64,000 nt of DNA from NCBI GenBank assembly GCA_044228505.1, contig JBGAUT010000006.1:1-64000 (forward strand), read 5' to 3'. Of this stretch, positions 36,165 through 47,738 are shown in pieces. Under the pieces are notes generated by a model that saw only the letters and a list, made by a program, of their open reading frames with translations, was not told the origin of the DNA and did not search any database. Position 1 is the stretch's first letter, and each line of letters begins with the position of its first letter. Source of the stretch: JAEUKA01 sp044228505. GTDB lineage: Bacteria > Myxococcota_A > Polyangia > Palsa-1104 > JAEUJZ01. The translations under genes were made by a program, and so were the position numbers.

Positions 36165-37769
36165 TCAAAACAGTCGCGCATCGAGGTTGGGGAAGAGATT
36201 GTCGCGGGCCTCGCAGTCCGCGAGGAAAGCTTCGTCGATGGTCCCGGCTTCGATGTCTGCGGCGAGTCGGCCAAATCGCTGCAGGTGCATGCGGACCCTC
36301 GACTCGGCGTACGACACCGCAGTGCCGGTTTTCATAATAAACGCCCAGTCGGAAGACTGCATCAGCAGTAGCTCTCGGCCAGCCTGCGCAAGTGCCCGCT
36401 GGAGGAGCGTCACCTTCGCATCGTCCTCTTTGGCCGCAAACTTTCCGACCAGCTCGTGCAGCTTGGTTTCGGCGTGGTGGATGTGACGATAAATCCAGTC
36501 GTTGCTGTTATCGATCCATACCGCCGAGTAACCGCCTTCTCCCCACGATGAGGGTGCCGGATCACAAACAGCGTTGACCGGATAGTCGCTGAGGTACCCG
36601 GATGCCGTCTGAAGCTGCACCTCGCTGCCGGGTTGGCTGCACAGTCGCAGTACTTCGCCGAGGAAGGTTGGCCCCTCGAACCACCAGTGTCCGAACAACT
36701 CGGCATCATAGGGCGACACGATGATCGGGCGACGATCCATACGTTGCGACAGCCACGAAACCTGCGCCTGCCGTTTTTCAACGAAGTCTCGCGCATGTTC
36801 GCGGGCCCTGATGCGAGCAGCCTCGGGCGAGTACATCGCTTTGTCCTGCAGGTCGATGCGCGGTCCGGTTACGCGATGGTACTTGTAGCCGGTGTGAACA
36901 CGAATCCCATCGGGATGGATGTACGGCGCGATCTCTTCTAGCGGGCGATCGAAACCGATATCGCGATAGAAGTCACGATAGACACCGTCGGCAGGATAGC
37001 CTTCAGTCGAGGACCAAACCTGCTTCGAGGACATCAGATCACGACCAAACGCAGCCACCCCAGCGCGGGTAAAGATCGGTGCATGCAATCCGAGTGGTGG
37101 CCGAGGCCGCGCATAGGTCAGCCCGTGAGCATCGAGGAAGAAGAAGCGAAGATTTAGCTCACCGAGAAGCTCATCGAGACCGTCGACATACCCGCATTCC
37201 GGAAGCCAGATCCCACGCGGATAGCGACCAAAACATTCGCGATAGTGCCGCACCGCGATGAGTAGTTGCGCCCGCCGGGCCGACGGTTCCCGAACCACCG
37301 GCAGATAGGCATGGGTGGCGCAGGTGGTGATGATTTCCAGCGCCCCGCGCTCTTGCAGGTTGGCAAATGCGGCGACCAGATCCCCATCGAGAGAGCGATA
37401 CAGTGCCCGCAGCTCGGTAAAGCGCGACAGATAGAAGCGCACCAGCTCGGCCTGCACCGGGTTGTCTTTGGTGCGGCTCAGCTCGTCTTCGCCCAGGCGG
37501 AGCAAGCGGTCAAGATACGCCCGATAGCGCTGGCCGAGCAGTGTGTCGCGGAGCATCGAGCACAGCGTTGGCGATAGCGATAACGTCAGGCAGGGAGTCG
37601 AGCCCGAACCAAGCAGCTGGGTTAGCTCGGAAATCAGCGGCAGGTACGTGGCGGTGATTGCCTCGTAGAGCCAGTTTTCCTCTAGGTGATACGGATTTTC
37701 GGGGTGCCGCACGAACGGAAGGTGCGCGTGCAGAAGAAGGAGTAAGTCACCCCGAGCAGTCGCGGACAT
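36165..37769 (-). CDS. GH57 family protein (alpha-glucan branching enzyme-like)
   Basis: A 534-residue glycoside hydrolase family 57 protein with a DUF1957-type C-terminal part. The opening LLLLLHAHLPFVRHPE, the nucleophile Glu in GIWLPECGYVDGLDE and the acid/base Asp in SPYDAELFGHWWFEGP are those of GH57 branching enzymes (1,4-alpha-glucan 6-glucosyltransferase). It would shape glycogen in the cytoplasm. Its ATG overlaps the stop of the DUF4912 gene as TAATG, and that pairing is common. No glycogen synthase gene is in the window. Confidence 0.92.
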   Translation of the reverse strand: MSATARGDLLLLLHAHLPFVRHPENPYHLEENWLYEAITATYLPLISELTQLLGSGSTPCLTLSLSPTLCSMLRDTLLGQRYRAYLDRLLRLGEDELSRTKDNPVQAELVRFYLSRFTELRALYRSLDGDLVAAFANLQERGALEIITTCATHAYLPVVREPSARRAQLLIAVRHYRECFGRYPRGIWLPECGYVDGLDELLGELNLRFFFLDAHGLTYARPRPPLGLHAPIFTRAGVAAFGRDLMSSKQVWSSTEGYPADGVYRDFYRDIGFDRPLEEIAPYIHPDGIRVHTGYKYHRVTGPRIDLQDKAMYSPEAARIRAREHARDFVEKRQAQVSWLSQRMDRRPIIVSPYDAELFGHWWFEGPTFLGEVLRLCSQPGSEVQLQTASGYLSDYPVNAVCDPAPSSWGEGGYSAVWIDNSNDWIYRHIHHAETKLHELVGKFAAKEDDAKVTLLQRALAQAGRELLLMQSSDWAFIMKTGTAVSYAESRVRMHLQRFGRLAADIEAGTIDEAFLADCEARDNLFPNLDARLF

Positions 37770-38542
37770 TAGAGCCCTCCGCTCTTCCCCGGTGGATGGC
37801 TGCTGCTGCTGGGAGATCTACCCGACGGTGCATCGACAATCCACTCGGATTCATGAACTGGCAGTTGGTTGGCGGGCAGCATGGTGCCGGTACGCCAGGG
37901 GAGCGTTCTCTCTTGGTGCGGCTGCTCGGGCCTGGACAGCACGATGTGTTCGCGCTGCTTGCCATCGCTGTGGACCGGCTGGACATGGGCCCATTCGACC
38001 GCTGTTTCCGTCGACGGCTGCGTCGGAGGCAGGCGCAGCGGGTGCGACTGGGCGATGGGCGAAAATAGACCTTCTGTGGACAGCAAGCCGACAGCGGCGC
38101 GCAGATGTGCTCCAGCGCGAGGCGACTCCAGATACTTTTTGCCGTGGCGAGTGTGAAGATGCAGATCACGGATTTCGCGGTGTTCGCGACCACCGTTACC
38201 CGCCTGGGTTGTCACAAAGATTCGGAGCACCAACCGGCCAGCACCTTCCGCAATCCCGAGCTGACGGTGCGCCATCGCAAACCCCGCGTCCGTTACTTCC
38301 CAGTAGATGAAGTACCAGTGCGGGTCTTTCGAAAGGATCTCAACCTCGTCGCGCCCATACGTTTCCGGAAGATCGCCGTCGTGCGAGCGCTCGTGTCCGC
38401 CACCAGTCCGTCGTTTGGACTTGGGATCGGGCACCGCCTGTTCGCTTTTGCTGGCGTCTTTGGGATGACTCACCACCGACGTCGCATCCTCCCCGGCTTG
38501 GGTCGGCAAGGCGTTTGCTTCCGTGTCTTTGGTGAAAACCAT
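37769..38542 (-). CDS. DUF4912 domain protein
   Basis: A 257-residue protein. After a ~55-residue charged N-terminus, the DUF4912 signature appears: LPETYGRDEVEILSKDPHWYFIYWEVTD, with the Trp/Tyr-rich strand typical of the family. The C-terminal third is Pro/Ser rich. DUF4912 proteins often precede GH57 genes and may bind carbohydrate; the function is not proven. It is translationally coupled to GH57 and 44 bases downstream of ribF on the same strand. Confidence 0.85.
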   Translation of the reverse strand: MVFTKDTEANALPTQAGEDATSVVSHPKDASKSEQAVPDPKSKRRTGGGHERSHDGDLPETYGRDEVEILSKDPHWYFIYWEVTDAGFAMAHRQLGIAEGAGRLVLRIFVTTQAGNGGREHREIRDLHLHTRHGKKYLESPRAGAHLRAAVGLLSTEGLFSPIAQSHPLRLPPTQPSTETAVEWAHVQPVHSDGKQREHIVLSRPEQPHQERTLPWRTGTMLPANQLPVHESEWIVDAPSGRSPSSSSHPPGKSGGL

Positions 38543-38586
38543 GGCAACTCCATCTTCGCCGCTTGGCTTCGGCTCGTCGTCGTGGC

Positions 38587-39618
38587 CTAGCGTCGGTCCC
38601 CAGTAAACTGTCTGACGGTGGCAATATCGCTTCGGATCTGCGCGACCAGCTCCACCACCGAAGGAAACTTCCGCTCGTCACGCAGCCTGGCCACAAAACA
38701 AAGTCGCAGCTCGCGATCATATAGCGAAGGCAGTTCGACTCCGTCGCCAACCAAGAGATGCGCTTCTACGGACAGCGGCGGTTCCTTGGCTGCGAAGGCA
38801 GAAGGGCCCAGGAATGTTGGATTATATCCGACGTTCACTGCGGCGGGGTGGCTTGCCTCCACCATCGGAATGTCGGACGGAAAGGACGAGGCAGCAGCGG
38901 TCAAGATCTCGGCCCACGCTGCATAGACACCGGGCTTCAGCTTGACGTCGGTGTGACATCGCAGGTTGGCAGTGGGAACCGAGATCGTCCGGCCGCGACC
39001 CGCGCCATGGACGACGGTGCCTTCCAGTTCGGCTGGTCGACCGAGGAGTAGCGCTGCCCGATCGAGATCGCCATCGCTGAGCGCCCGCCGAATGAGCGTC
39101 GAAGAGCAGGTCACTTGTTCCCCACCTGGGGTGGTGACCGAGACGGCAGAGAGCACCGTGACTTGGGCTCCCTGCGATTCGCCGAGTATTTTCGCGAGCA
39201 GCGCGCCATCGCCCGTCCGGCCACGACCGAACCGAAAGTCGTGGCCGACACAGACGGCGCGCAGCGTGGGGCCGGCCAGCAGGATTCGTTCGACAAATTC
39301 GGTCGCGGTAAGTTGTGCAAACGCTGCATCAAAGCGCTGCTCGATGACGAAATCGGCACCCGCGAGCAACAGCAACTCTCGCTTACGTCGGGCCGACAGC
39401 AGCAACGACGGAGCACTTTGGGGTGAAATCACCGTCGCTGGATGTGGGGCAAACGTCATTGCCACCACTTTGCCGCTCGCCCCGACCCGTTCGCGGGCCG
39501 ATGCGATGAGCGCTTGGTGACCGCGATGGACTCCATCAAAGTTTCCGATGACCAGCGCGCAGGATTCCGTCTGAGAGACAGAAGCCGCGAACTCCTCGTA
39601 GCTGGCAAAGACTGGCAT
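38587..39618 (-). CDS. ribF: Bifunctional riboflavin kinase/FAD synthetase
   Basis: A 343-residue enzyme that makes FMN and FAD from riboflavin. The N-terminal nucleotidyltransferase has VIGNFDGVHRGHQALI, AMTFAPHPA and STLIRRALSDGD. The C-terminal kinase has GTVVHGAGRGRTISVPTANL and PSLYDRELRLCFVARLRDERKF. The ATG at 39618 is chosen; a TTG at 39633 adds five residues. It leads the leftward group ribF-DUF4912-GH57. Confidence 0.95.
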   Translation of the reverse strand: MPVFASYEEFAASVSQTESCALVIGNFDGVHRGHQALIASARERVGASGKVVAMTFAPHPATVISPQSAPSLLLSARRKRELLLLAGADFVIEQRFDAAFAQLTATEFVERILLAGPTLRAVCVGHDFRFGRGRTGDGALLAKILGESQGAQVTVLSAVSVTTPGGEQVTCSSTLIRRALSDGDLDRAALLLGRPAELEGTVVHGAGRGRTISVPTANLRCHTDVKLKPGVYAAWAEILTAAASSFPSDIPMVEASHPAAVNVGYNPTFLGPSAFAAKEPPLSVEAHLLVGDGVELPSLYDRELRLCFVARLRDERKFPSVVELVAQIRSDIATVRQFTGDRR

Positions 39619-39742
39619 GGTGTCGAGCGGCAATTGGCACCGCCGGGCGGGCGGTATAGCGCGGAGCGGCGAAGATGTCTAGCGGGCTACAAGCAAGCAC
39701 AGCCAGGAATGCCGACGGGGCCGAGGACGGCAGCGGTTTTGG

Positions 39743-41107
39743 TTAAGCCGCCTTCTTCTTTTTCTTCTGGTACAGGAAGTATCCGCCAGCGCCCATTGCG
39801 ACGAAGACCAGTGTGAGCAGGATCGGGCTGTGGGCGATGATCGAGATCAGGATCGTCACCACCGACAAGATGAAGGCGATTGGAAACATCACCACACTCA
39901 CCAGGAAGCGACCCGCCGAACCGAGGAACGGGATGATATCGAGCAGTGTGTTGATCGGGCCAAAGAACAGGATCAGGCCGAACCACATCATCAGGAAACC
40001 AACGAGCCGCAGCACCCAACCAACGGTCTTGTGCTCGCTGGCGAGCGTCTGAATCGCTTCCTCGCGGGAGCCGGGCAACGCTCGAAACAGCGAGGTTTCC
40101 TTGTCTTTGTAAGCGCGGACAGCGCCACCATCGAGCTGACCAAACAGAGTCACTTTGGCACCGGGACGCAGGGCCGAAAACTCGATGCGGACGTCTCCGA
40201 TCTCGGGCTGGCTGAGCGTGCCCGAACCTCGGAACAGATACTTGTCATCGACGAGGGTGTAGCTCTGGGGCTTGCGGGCAGCAATGGCGTCGGCTTTGCG
40301 CTCGGCCTTGCCGACCTCGGCGGGGGCGGGACGGGGCTTCTTGACCGAGCGACCCTTCCGTTTCTTCTTTTTGCCCTTTTTGTCTTCGCTGGCATCGTCG
40401 GCTTTGTCCGCGGCGGGCTTCACCGCATCACTCTCGGGATTGGCTGCATCCGCAGCAGGCTTGGCCTCGGCTCCATCGGTCTTGGCCTCATCGGCGGGTT
40501 TGGCCTCATCGGCCCCAGCGCCCTTGACCATATCGGCGGTTAGCTTGAGTGGCTCGGCGCTCGGCAGGCTGGCTTCCTGGGGCTCGAAGGGATAGGCACC
40601 GACCGTTGCCTTCTGCGCAAAAAAGCTAGCGTCCTGAATCGGCAGCGCGATGTTTTCGTGCCCCTTCGGGTTTTCCATTTCCGTCGGTAGCTTGGGTTTG
40701 CCGGTCCATCCCTTGGTGTACGTGACCGTGCGGGTTTCGACCTTTTTGCCGCCCGTCTTCTTTTCCGTCGAAGTCTTGACGTTTTCAATCCAAGCCCACA
40801 TCTGCACGTTGCGATGCAGGCTCAGGTAGCTGCCGGGATGGAGCAACTCTGGATCGCCGACTTTCTCATCGGTCTTGAGGTCACCGGTGACCGACACGAA
40901 CTTGCCATTGAGGCTGCTGTCAACGCTGGCAGGGTTTGCCACCACCGACTTTTTGGCGACCTCAGAGAGATCGACGCGGCCCTCGTTCATCCAAAGGACG
41001 ATGAACGAGCAAATAAATAGCAAGCCACCAACGGCGACACCCTTGATGGAGTCCACCAAATTGGTGCCAAGCCCCTTCTCTTCTACCGATGTGAACTGAT
41101 CAGACAT
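39743..41107 (-). CDS. TMEM43 (LUMA) family membrane protein
   Basis: A 454-residue protein like the TMEM43/LUMA family: one N-terminal transmembrane helix (GVAVGGLLFICSFIVLWMNEGRVD, with the hallmark NEGR), a large periplasmic domain, and three helices near the C-terminus, the first in GWVLRLVGFLMMWFGLILFFGPI. An Ala/Glu/Lys-rich, low-complexity insertion at about residues 200-275 is unusual. GAGGACAAC precedes the ATG. Its function in bacteria is unknown. It is separated from ribF by a 124-base gap with no clear feature. Confidence 0.85.
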   Translation of the reverse strand: MSDQFTSVEEKGLGTNLVDSIKGVAVGGLLFICSFIVLWMNEGRVDLSEVAKKSVVANPASVDSSLNGKFVSVTGDLKTDEKVGDPELLHPGSYLSLHRNVQMWAWIENVKTSTEKKTGGKKVETRTVTYTKGWTGKPKLPTEMENPKGHENIALPIQDASFFAQKATVGAYPFEPQEASLPSAEPLKLTADMVKGAGADEAKPADEAKTDGAEAKPAADAANPESDAVKPAADKADDASEDKKGKKKKRKGRSVKKPRPAPAEVGKAERKADAIAARKPQSYTLVDDKYLFRGSGTLSQPEIGDVRIEFSALRPGAKVTLFGQLDGGAVRAYKDKETSLFRALPGSREEAIQTLASEHKTVGWVLRLVGFLMMWFGLILFFGPINTLLDIIPFLGSAGRFLVSVVMFPIAFILSVVTILISIIAHSPILLTLVFVAMGAGGYFLYQKKKKKAA

Positions 41108-41302
41108 GTTGTCCTCGATTGCGCATGAATGTGCCCTTCCCCACCATTACACTGCCCCCCAAAACCCAAGACGGTTCAAGGTATCACAGCCGCCAGCTTC
41201 GTCTCAACTTTGCAATCACTGTGACTTTCGGTGGATCGGTAACAAGTTTCTCTTCGCTATGTTACTGTAAGAACAGGCAACATTTTTATTCGAGAGGTCC
41301 CC

Positions 41303-41533
41303 ATGTTGCGCCGAACGAGCAGCCGCAAGAACCAAACTGTACGCCGCGAAGTTTCGACTCGCTCTGTTGCGGAAGGCTGCGAGCTGGGACCCGTTCCGCT
41401 GCATCTGGAACTTCCTGTTCCCGACGTAGCTGCACGCTATTCCAACTCGATGTCGACCACCCCGGCGCAGAAGCCCGCCGGCTCGTGTGTGATCGTAATC
41501 AACCTTCTCGGTGAGGATGCGGAGGACGAGTAA
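41303..41533 (+). CDS. Small orphan protein
   Basis: A 76-residue protein with a basic Arg/Lys-rich start (MLRRTSSRKNQTVRREVS), a middle PVPLHLELPVPD and a hydrophobic then acidic end (CVIVINLLGEDAEDE). GAGAGGT is about six bases upstream of the ATG, which supports translation. The 195 bases before it separate it from the divergent TMEM43 gene and hold a gtaaca/tgttac inverted pair near 41239-41265. I recognise no family. It converges on coaE with 15 bases between. Confidence 0.5.
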   Translation: MLRRTSSRKNQTVRREVSTRSVAEGCELGPVPLHLELPVPDVAARYSNSMSTTPAQKPAGSCVIVINLLGEDAEDE

Positions 41534-41548
41534 TCGTCCAGATTGGCA

Positions 41549-42202
41549 TTAGGCTGGCGGATGTCGTGGCGGGAGTCGACCCGCTGCAAGCTCGCGCCAT
41601 AGTTCGAGGAGCTGCCGTCGGGAGTCTTCTGGGCTTTGCTGGTTGTCAATGATCCAGGTAGCCACCTCTCGACGGGCTGCGCGAGTTGCCTGCGATTTGA
41701 TACGAGCACGGGCCTCGGTTTCCGACAGACCACCTCGACTGACGGCTCGGCTGACCTGAAGCTCTTCAGGAATGTCGACGACGATGAGCCCGTCCAGCCC
41801 CTGGTAGATGTTGTTTTCGACGATCAGTGCCGCTTCGTAGACGATCACCGTTGCGCCGTTCTGCATGGCCAATTGCATCCGGCGTGCACTTTCAGCCGCG
41901 ATGGCCGGGTGGGTGATCTGGTTCAGGAGACGACGGGCCGACTCATCGCCAAAGGCTCGAGCTGCAAGCTGTTTGCGGTCGAGGGCAGGCTCTTCGCCGT
42001 CTCGCTCCGGCTGTTCCATCAGCACCGATGGACCAAACGCCGCGACAATTTGGCGATAGGCGGGCTGACCCGGCTTGACCACATCGCGGGCCACCTCATC
42101 CGCGTCGATGACAGTGGCCCCGAGCTCGCGTAGCTGCCGGCCGATGGTGCTTTTACCGGACGCAATTCCGCCAGTCAGACCGACAACCAAAGGTCGGTTC
42201 AT
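41549..42202 (-). CDS. coaE: Dephospho-CoA kinase
   Basis: A 217-residue kinase for the last step of coenzyme A synthesis. P-loop GLTGGIASGKST is at the N-terminus, followed by VIDADEVARDVV, and HPAIAAESARR is typical of the CoA-binding region. The start at 42202 (MNRPLVVGL) fits the family; upstream in-frame codons lie inside the next gene on the same strand and are rejected. It lies eight bases downstream of a Cys-rich lipoprotein gene, so it is probably co-transcribed. Confidence 0.95.
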   Translation of the reverse strand: MNRPLVVGLTGGIASGKSTIGRQLRELGATVIDADEVARDVVKPGQPAYRQIVAAFGPSVLMEQPERDGEEPALDRKQLAARAFGDESARRLLNQITHPAIAAESARRMQLAMQNGATVIVYEAALIVENNIYQGLDGLIVVDIPEELQVSRAVSRGGLSETEARARIKSQATRAARREVATWIIDNQQSPEDSRRQLLELWRELAAGRLPPRHPPA

Positions 42203-42209
42203 CGTGCGC

Positions 42210-42635
42210 TCACAGCATGCAGCCCGGTGCCGGGGTATCGACGCAAGGTGTTGGCACGCAGCCCCACTGCTGGGTTCCCTTGTCCATGGTGCACTTGGCC
42301 CCATCGCCACAGGTGTTGGTGCCAGCATCGGGAGCGCACTGCTGAGTACAGAAGTACGTCGGCCGGGATGGATCTTGCAGAAGCTGCGAGCAGACCGTGG
42401 CCGAGGTGTTGGTGCGACACTCGACCCCGGCTGCACTCGTGCAGTATTTGCCTACGCCGAGACTGTTTCCGGGATCACCGGGCTTGCCGCAACAGGACCG
42501 TGTGACCATGTCGCCAGATGTGGCCATGTCGCCAGCGTCGTTTGCCGCTTCTTCTTTGGTGCAGGCAACGACAGCGACCGTTAGAAAACCAAAGCAGGCG
42601 AGGGAGATGAGGGTGGATGTGCGAACGTGTGTCAT
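42210..42635 (-). CDS. Cys-rich lipoprotein
   Basis: A 141-residue protein with signal peptide and lipobox VVAC (Cys near residue 25), then an Asp/Ala/Met linker and a domain with about eleven cysteines (SCCGKPGD, KYCTSAAGVEC, VCSQ, FCTQQCAPDAG, TCGDGAKC, WGCVPTPC, GCML). The spacing resembles other short disulfide-rich Myxococcota surface proteins. It ends seven bases before coaE. The role is unknown. Confidence 0.7.
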   Translation of the reverse strand: MTHVRTSTLISLACFGFLTVAVVACTKEEAANDAGDMATSGDMVTRSCCGKPGDPGNSLGVGKYCTSAAGVECRTNTSATVCSQLLQDPSRPTYFCTQQCAPDAGTNTCGDGAKCTMDKGTQQWGCVPTPCVDTPAPGCML

Positions 42636-42715
42636 GACTCGCGGAGCGTATCAATGCGAGTCCTGGTGTCAATGCTGGCGGGAACCAGCCAAGCCGGTCC
42701 CGACCCGGCAGTTCG

Positions 42716-43234
42716 TTAGTGCTTAGCAGGCGTTGCGGGGGCCCCCGGCGCTGCAGGCGCAGTGGGGGCAGTCGCTGGAGCAGAGGCTCCGATCGCATCG
42801 ATGTTCAGGCCCAGGATGGCAAGCTCAGTGCCCGAGAAGAAGAAGCCGGCTTCGCGACGTACATTTTCCGGCGAGTCACTGCCATGGACCGCGTTCTGGC
42901 TGACGTCGGTGCCAAACTTTTGCCGAAGTGTGCCGGGCGCAGCCTTCTTTGAGTCGGTGGCACCCATCAGGTCGCGATACTTGTGAATCGCATTTTCGCC
43001 TTCGAGCACCAGCGCCATGATCGGTCCAGACGACATGAAGTCGGTCAAACCCTCGAAGAACTTCTTACCCGTGTGGACCGCGTAGAAGATCTTGGCTTGT
43101 TCCTTCGACAGCCTGGTCATGCGGACTGCCACCGGCTTCAGGCCAGACGACGCCATGTCTTGGATAATGTGCCAGGTGCTGCCTTTGCCAACGGCGTCGG
43201 GCTTGACCATCGCGAGGGTGTATTCGATAGCCAT
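42716..43234 (-). CDS. ndk: Nucleoside diphosphate kinase with Ala/Pro tail
   Basis: The 172-residue enzyme equilibrates NTP and dNTP pools. TLAMVKPDAV is at the N-terminus and the phosphorylated His lies in NAVHGSDSPENVRREAGFFF. The enzyme usually ends soon after, near residue 145; here a 30-residue Ala/Pro tail (APATAPTAPAAPGAPATP) follows. AAGGAGAT precedes the ATG by a few bases. Confidence 0.96.
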   Translation of the reverse strand: MAIEYTLAMVKPDAVGKGSTWHIIQDMASSGLKPVAVRMTRLSKEQAKIFYAVHTGKKFFEGLTDFMSSGPIMALVLEGENAIHKYRDLMGATDSKKAAPGTLRQKFGTDVSQNAVHGSDSPENVRREAGFFFSGTELAILGLNIDAIGASAPATAPTAPAAPGAPATPAKH

Positions 43235-43357
43235 GTCAGATCTCCTTACAAGGGGTTGATCACAGCTACGCCTTGCAGCATATGACCGCCTTGGGCGACG
43301 ATTTTGAACCAGGTTTAGGCGGAAGGAAAGCCCGATCCGGGGCCGCGCCGCTATGGT

Positions 43358-43750
43358 TTAGGGTCGCACCGCGATGGCGTCGATTTCGATCAGGGCTCCG
43401 CGTGGCAAGCCTGCCGCTTGGATCGTTGTTCGCGCCGGAGGTTCGCTTGGGAAACATCGACCGTAGATGCCGTTAACGGTCGCAAAGTCACCCATGTTGC
43501 CCAGGTAGATCGTGCAGCGAACCACGTGCTGGAAACCACAGCCGGCCGCACTGAGCACCGCCTGAAGGTTTTTCATGACCTGTTCGGTCTGGGCAGCTAC
43601 ATCGCCAGCGCCCACCAGTTGTCCGGTTTCGGGCGACAGCGGAATCTGCCCAGAGCAAAACACGAGGTTGCCAGCCACGATGGCCTGCGAGTACGGCCCA
43701 ATCGCCGCTGGTGCCAAAGAGGTCGAGACTACGGTGCGTGCTGGATTCAT
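43358..43750 (-). CDS. RidA family deaminase
   Basis: About 130 residues of the RidA/YjgF fold, which hydrolyses reactive enamine/imine intermediates from amino acid metabolism. It shows IGPYSQAIVAGNLVFCSGQIPL, GDVAAQTEQVMKNLQAVL and, near the end, PARTTIQAAGLPRGALIEIDAIA with the conserved Arg and Glu. The ATG at 43750 is chosen; a GTG at 43759 adds three residues. It is divergent from the alpha/beta hydrolase gene and precedes ndk. Confidence 0.95.
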   Translation of the reverse strand: MNPARTVVSTSLAPAAIGPYSQAIVAGNLVFCSGQIPLSPETGQLVGAGDVAAQTEQVMKNLQAVLSAAGCGFQHVVRCTIYLGNMGDFATVNGIYGRCFPSEPPARTTIQAAGLPRGALIEIDAIAVRP

Positions 43751-43819
43751 AAGAACCACTTTTTATCACAGTTGGACGTACTGGAACTTCCGACCAACGT
43801 CAGCGTATGATCGTCGGCC

Positions 43820-44871
43820 ATGAGCATCGTAGCCCGACACGTTGTGACCCCACGCCTCGACATCAAGTTTCTGGACACTGGCGGCGCTGGCCAGCCGGTG
43901 GTGTTCGTTCACGGCAACATTTCCACCGGCGAGTTCTTTTCGGACCTGCTGCTCAAGCTGCCGGCCCAGTACCGCGGCATTGCGCCCGATCTCCGTGGCT
44001 TTGGTGACACCGAGCCGAAGCCGATCGATGCCACCCGGGGCGTGGATGATTTCGTCGATGATCTCCACAGCCTGCTCACCACACTCGAAGGCGTCTCGGG
44101 AAAGCGAGTCGTCTTGTGCGGCTGGTCCGTGGGTGGCGCGGTGGTGTTGCGCTATGCGATGAAGTATCCCGATCAAGTCGCCGGTCTGGTGCTGGAAGCC
44201 CCGATGTCGCCGTATGGCTTCGGTGGCACCCGGGATGCCGTTGGTACGCCCTGCTTTGCGGACTTCGCAGGGTCGGGGGCCGGCACGGCCAGCCCGCAGT
44301 TTGTCGAGTGTCTGGCCAAAAAGGATCGCAGCGCGGACAGTGATTTTTCGCCGCGCAAGATCGTCCGCAGCTTCTTGTTCAAATCGGGCTACCAGTTGCC
44401 GGCCGAAGAGGAAGATCGCTTGGTCGATGAGATTCTGAAGACTCGACTTGGATCCGATCACTATCCCGGCGATGCCGCTGGATCGGCGAACTGGCCGACG
44501 TTGGCTCCGGGTGTGCGGGGCATGAACAACGCGATCTCGGCCAAGTTTGTGAACCTGTCGGGCTTTGCCAAGGTTTCGCCGCAACCGAAGGTGCTATGGA
44601 TTCGTGGCACCGACGACCAGATCGTGTCGGATACGTCGCTGTTCTGTTTCGGATTCCTCGGTAAGCTGGGGGTGATTCCGGGCTGGCCGGGCGACGAATC
44701 GTATCCGCCGCAGCCGATGGTGTCGCAGATGCGAGCACTACTCAGCGAGTATCGCGCCCACGGCGGCACCTTCGAAGAGGTGGTGCTGTCCGATTGTGGT
44801 CATTCGCCGCATCTGGAGAAACCGACGGAGTTTCGAGAAAGACTCCTTGGTTTCCTGGCCGAAGTGGGCGT

Positions 44872-44875
<4 letters not shown>
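43820..44875 (+). CDS. Alpha/beta hydrolase
   Basis: A 351-residue alpha/beta hydrolase fold protein. The oxyanion motif FVHGNIS, the nucleophile Ser in CGWSVGGAVVL, the acid Asp in WIRGTDDQIV and the His in DCGHSPHLEK form the triad. A cap insertion spans about residues 145-235. The substrate is unknown. The stop overlaps the convergent ppdK by four bases. Confidence 0.88.
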
Positions 44876-47634
<2,759 letters not shown>

Positions 47635-47738
47635 GATGAGATACCTCCTAGCGACCTAGATTTAGGGTCTGTTCTAGCAACTTGAGTACGCGGGCAGGGT
47701 AACACCAGCCGTATTTCGAGTAGAGCGAGCAGAGCGAG

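Noticed and set aside
41524..41539. ggacga-gtaa-tcgtcc hairpin at the end of the small orphan gene as a terminator
   Set aside because: Only six base pairs and no T run follow, so the call is too weak.
47635..47738. gagcgag repeats in the ppdK/hydB interval as operators
   Set aside because: Two short direct repeats (agagcgag) lie next to the start codon and may be only part of the ribosome-binding region; no palindrome or clear promoter could be assigned.
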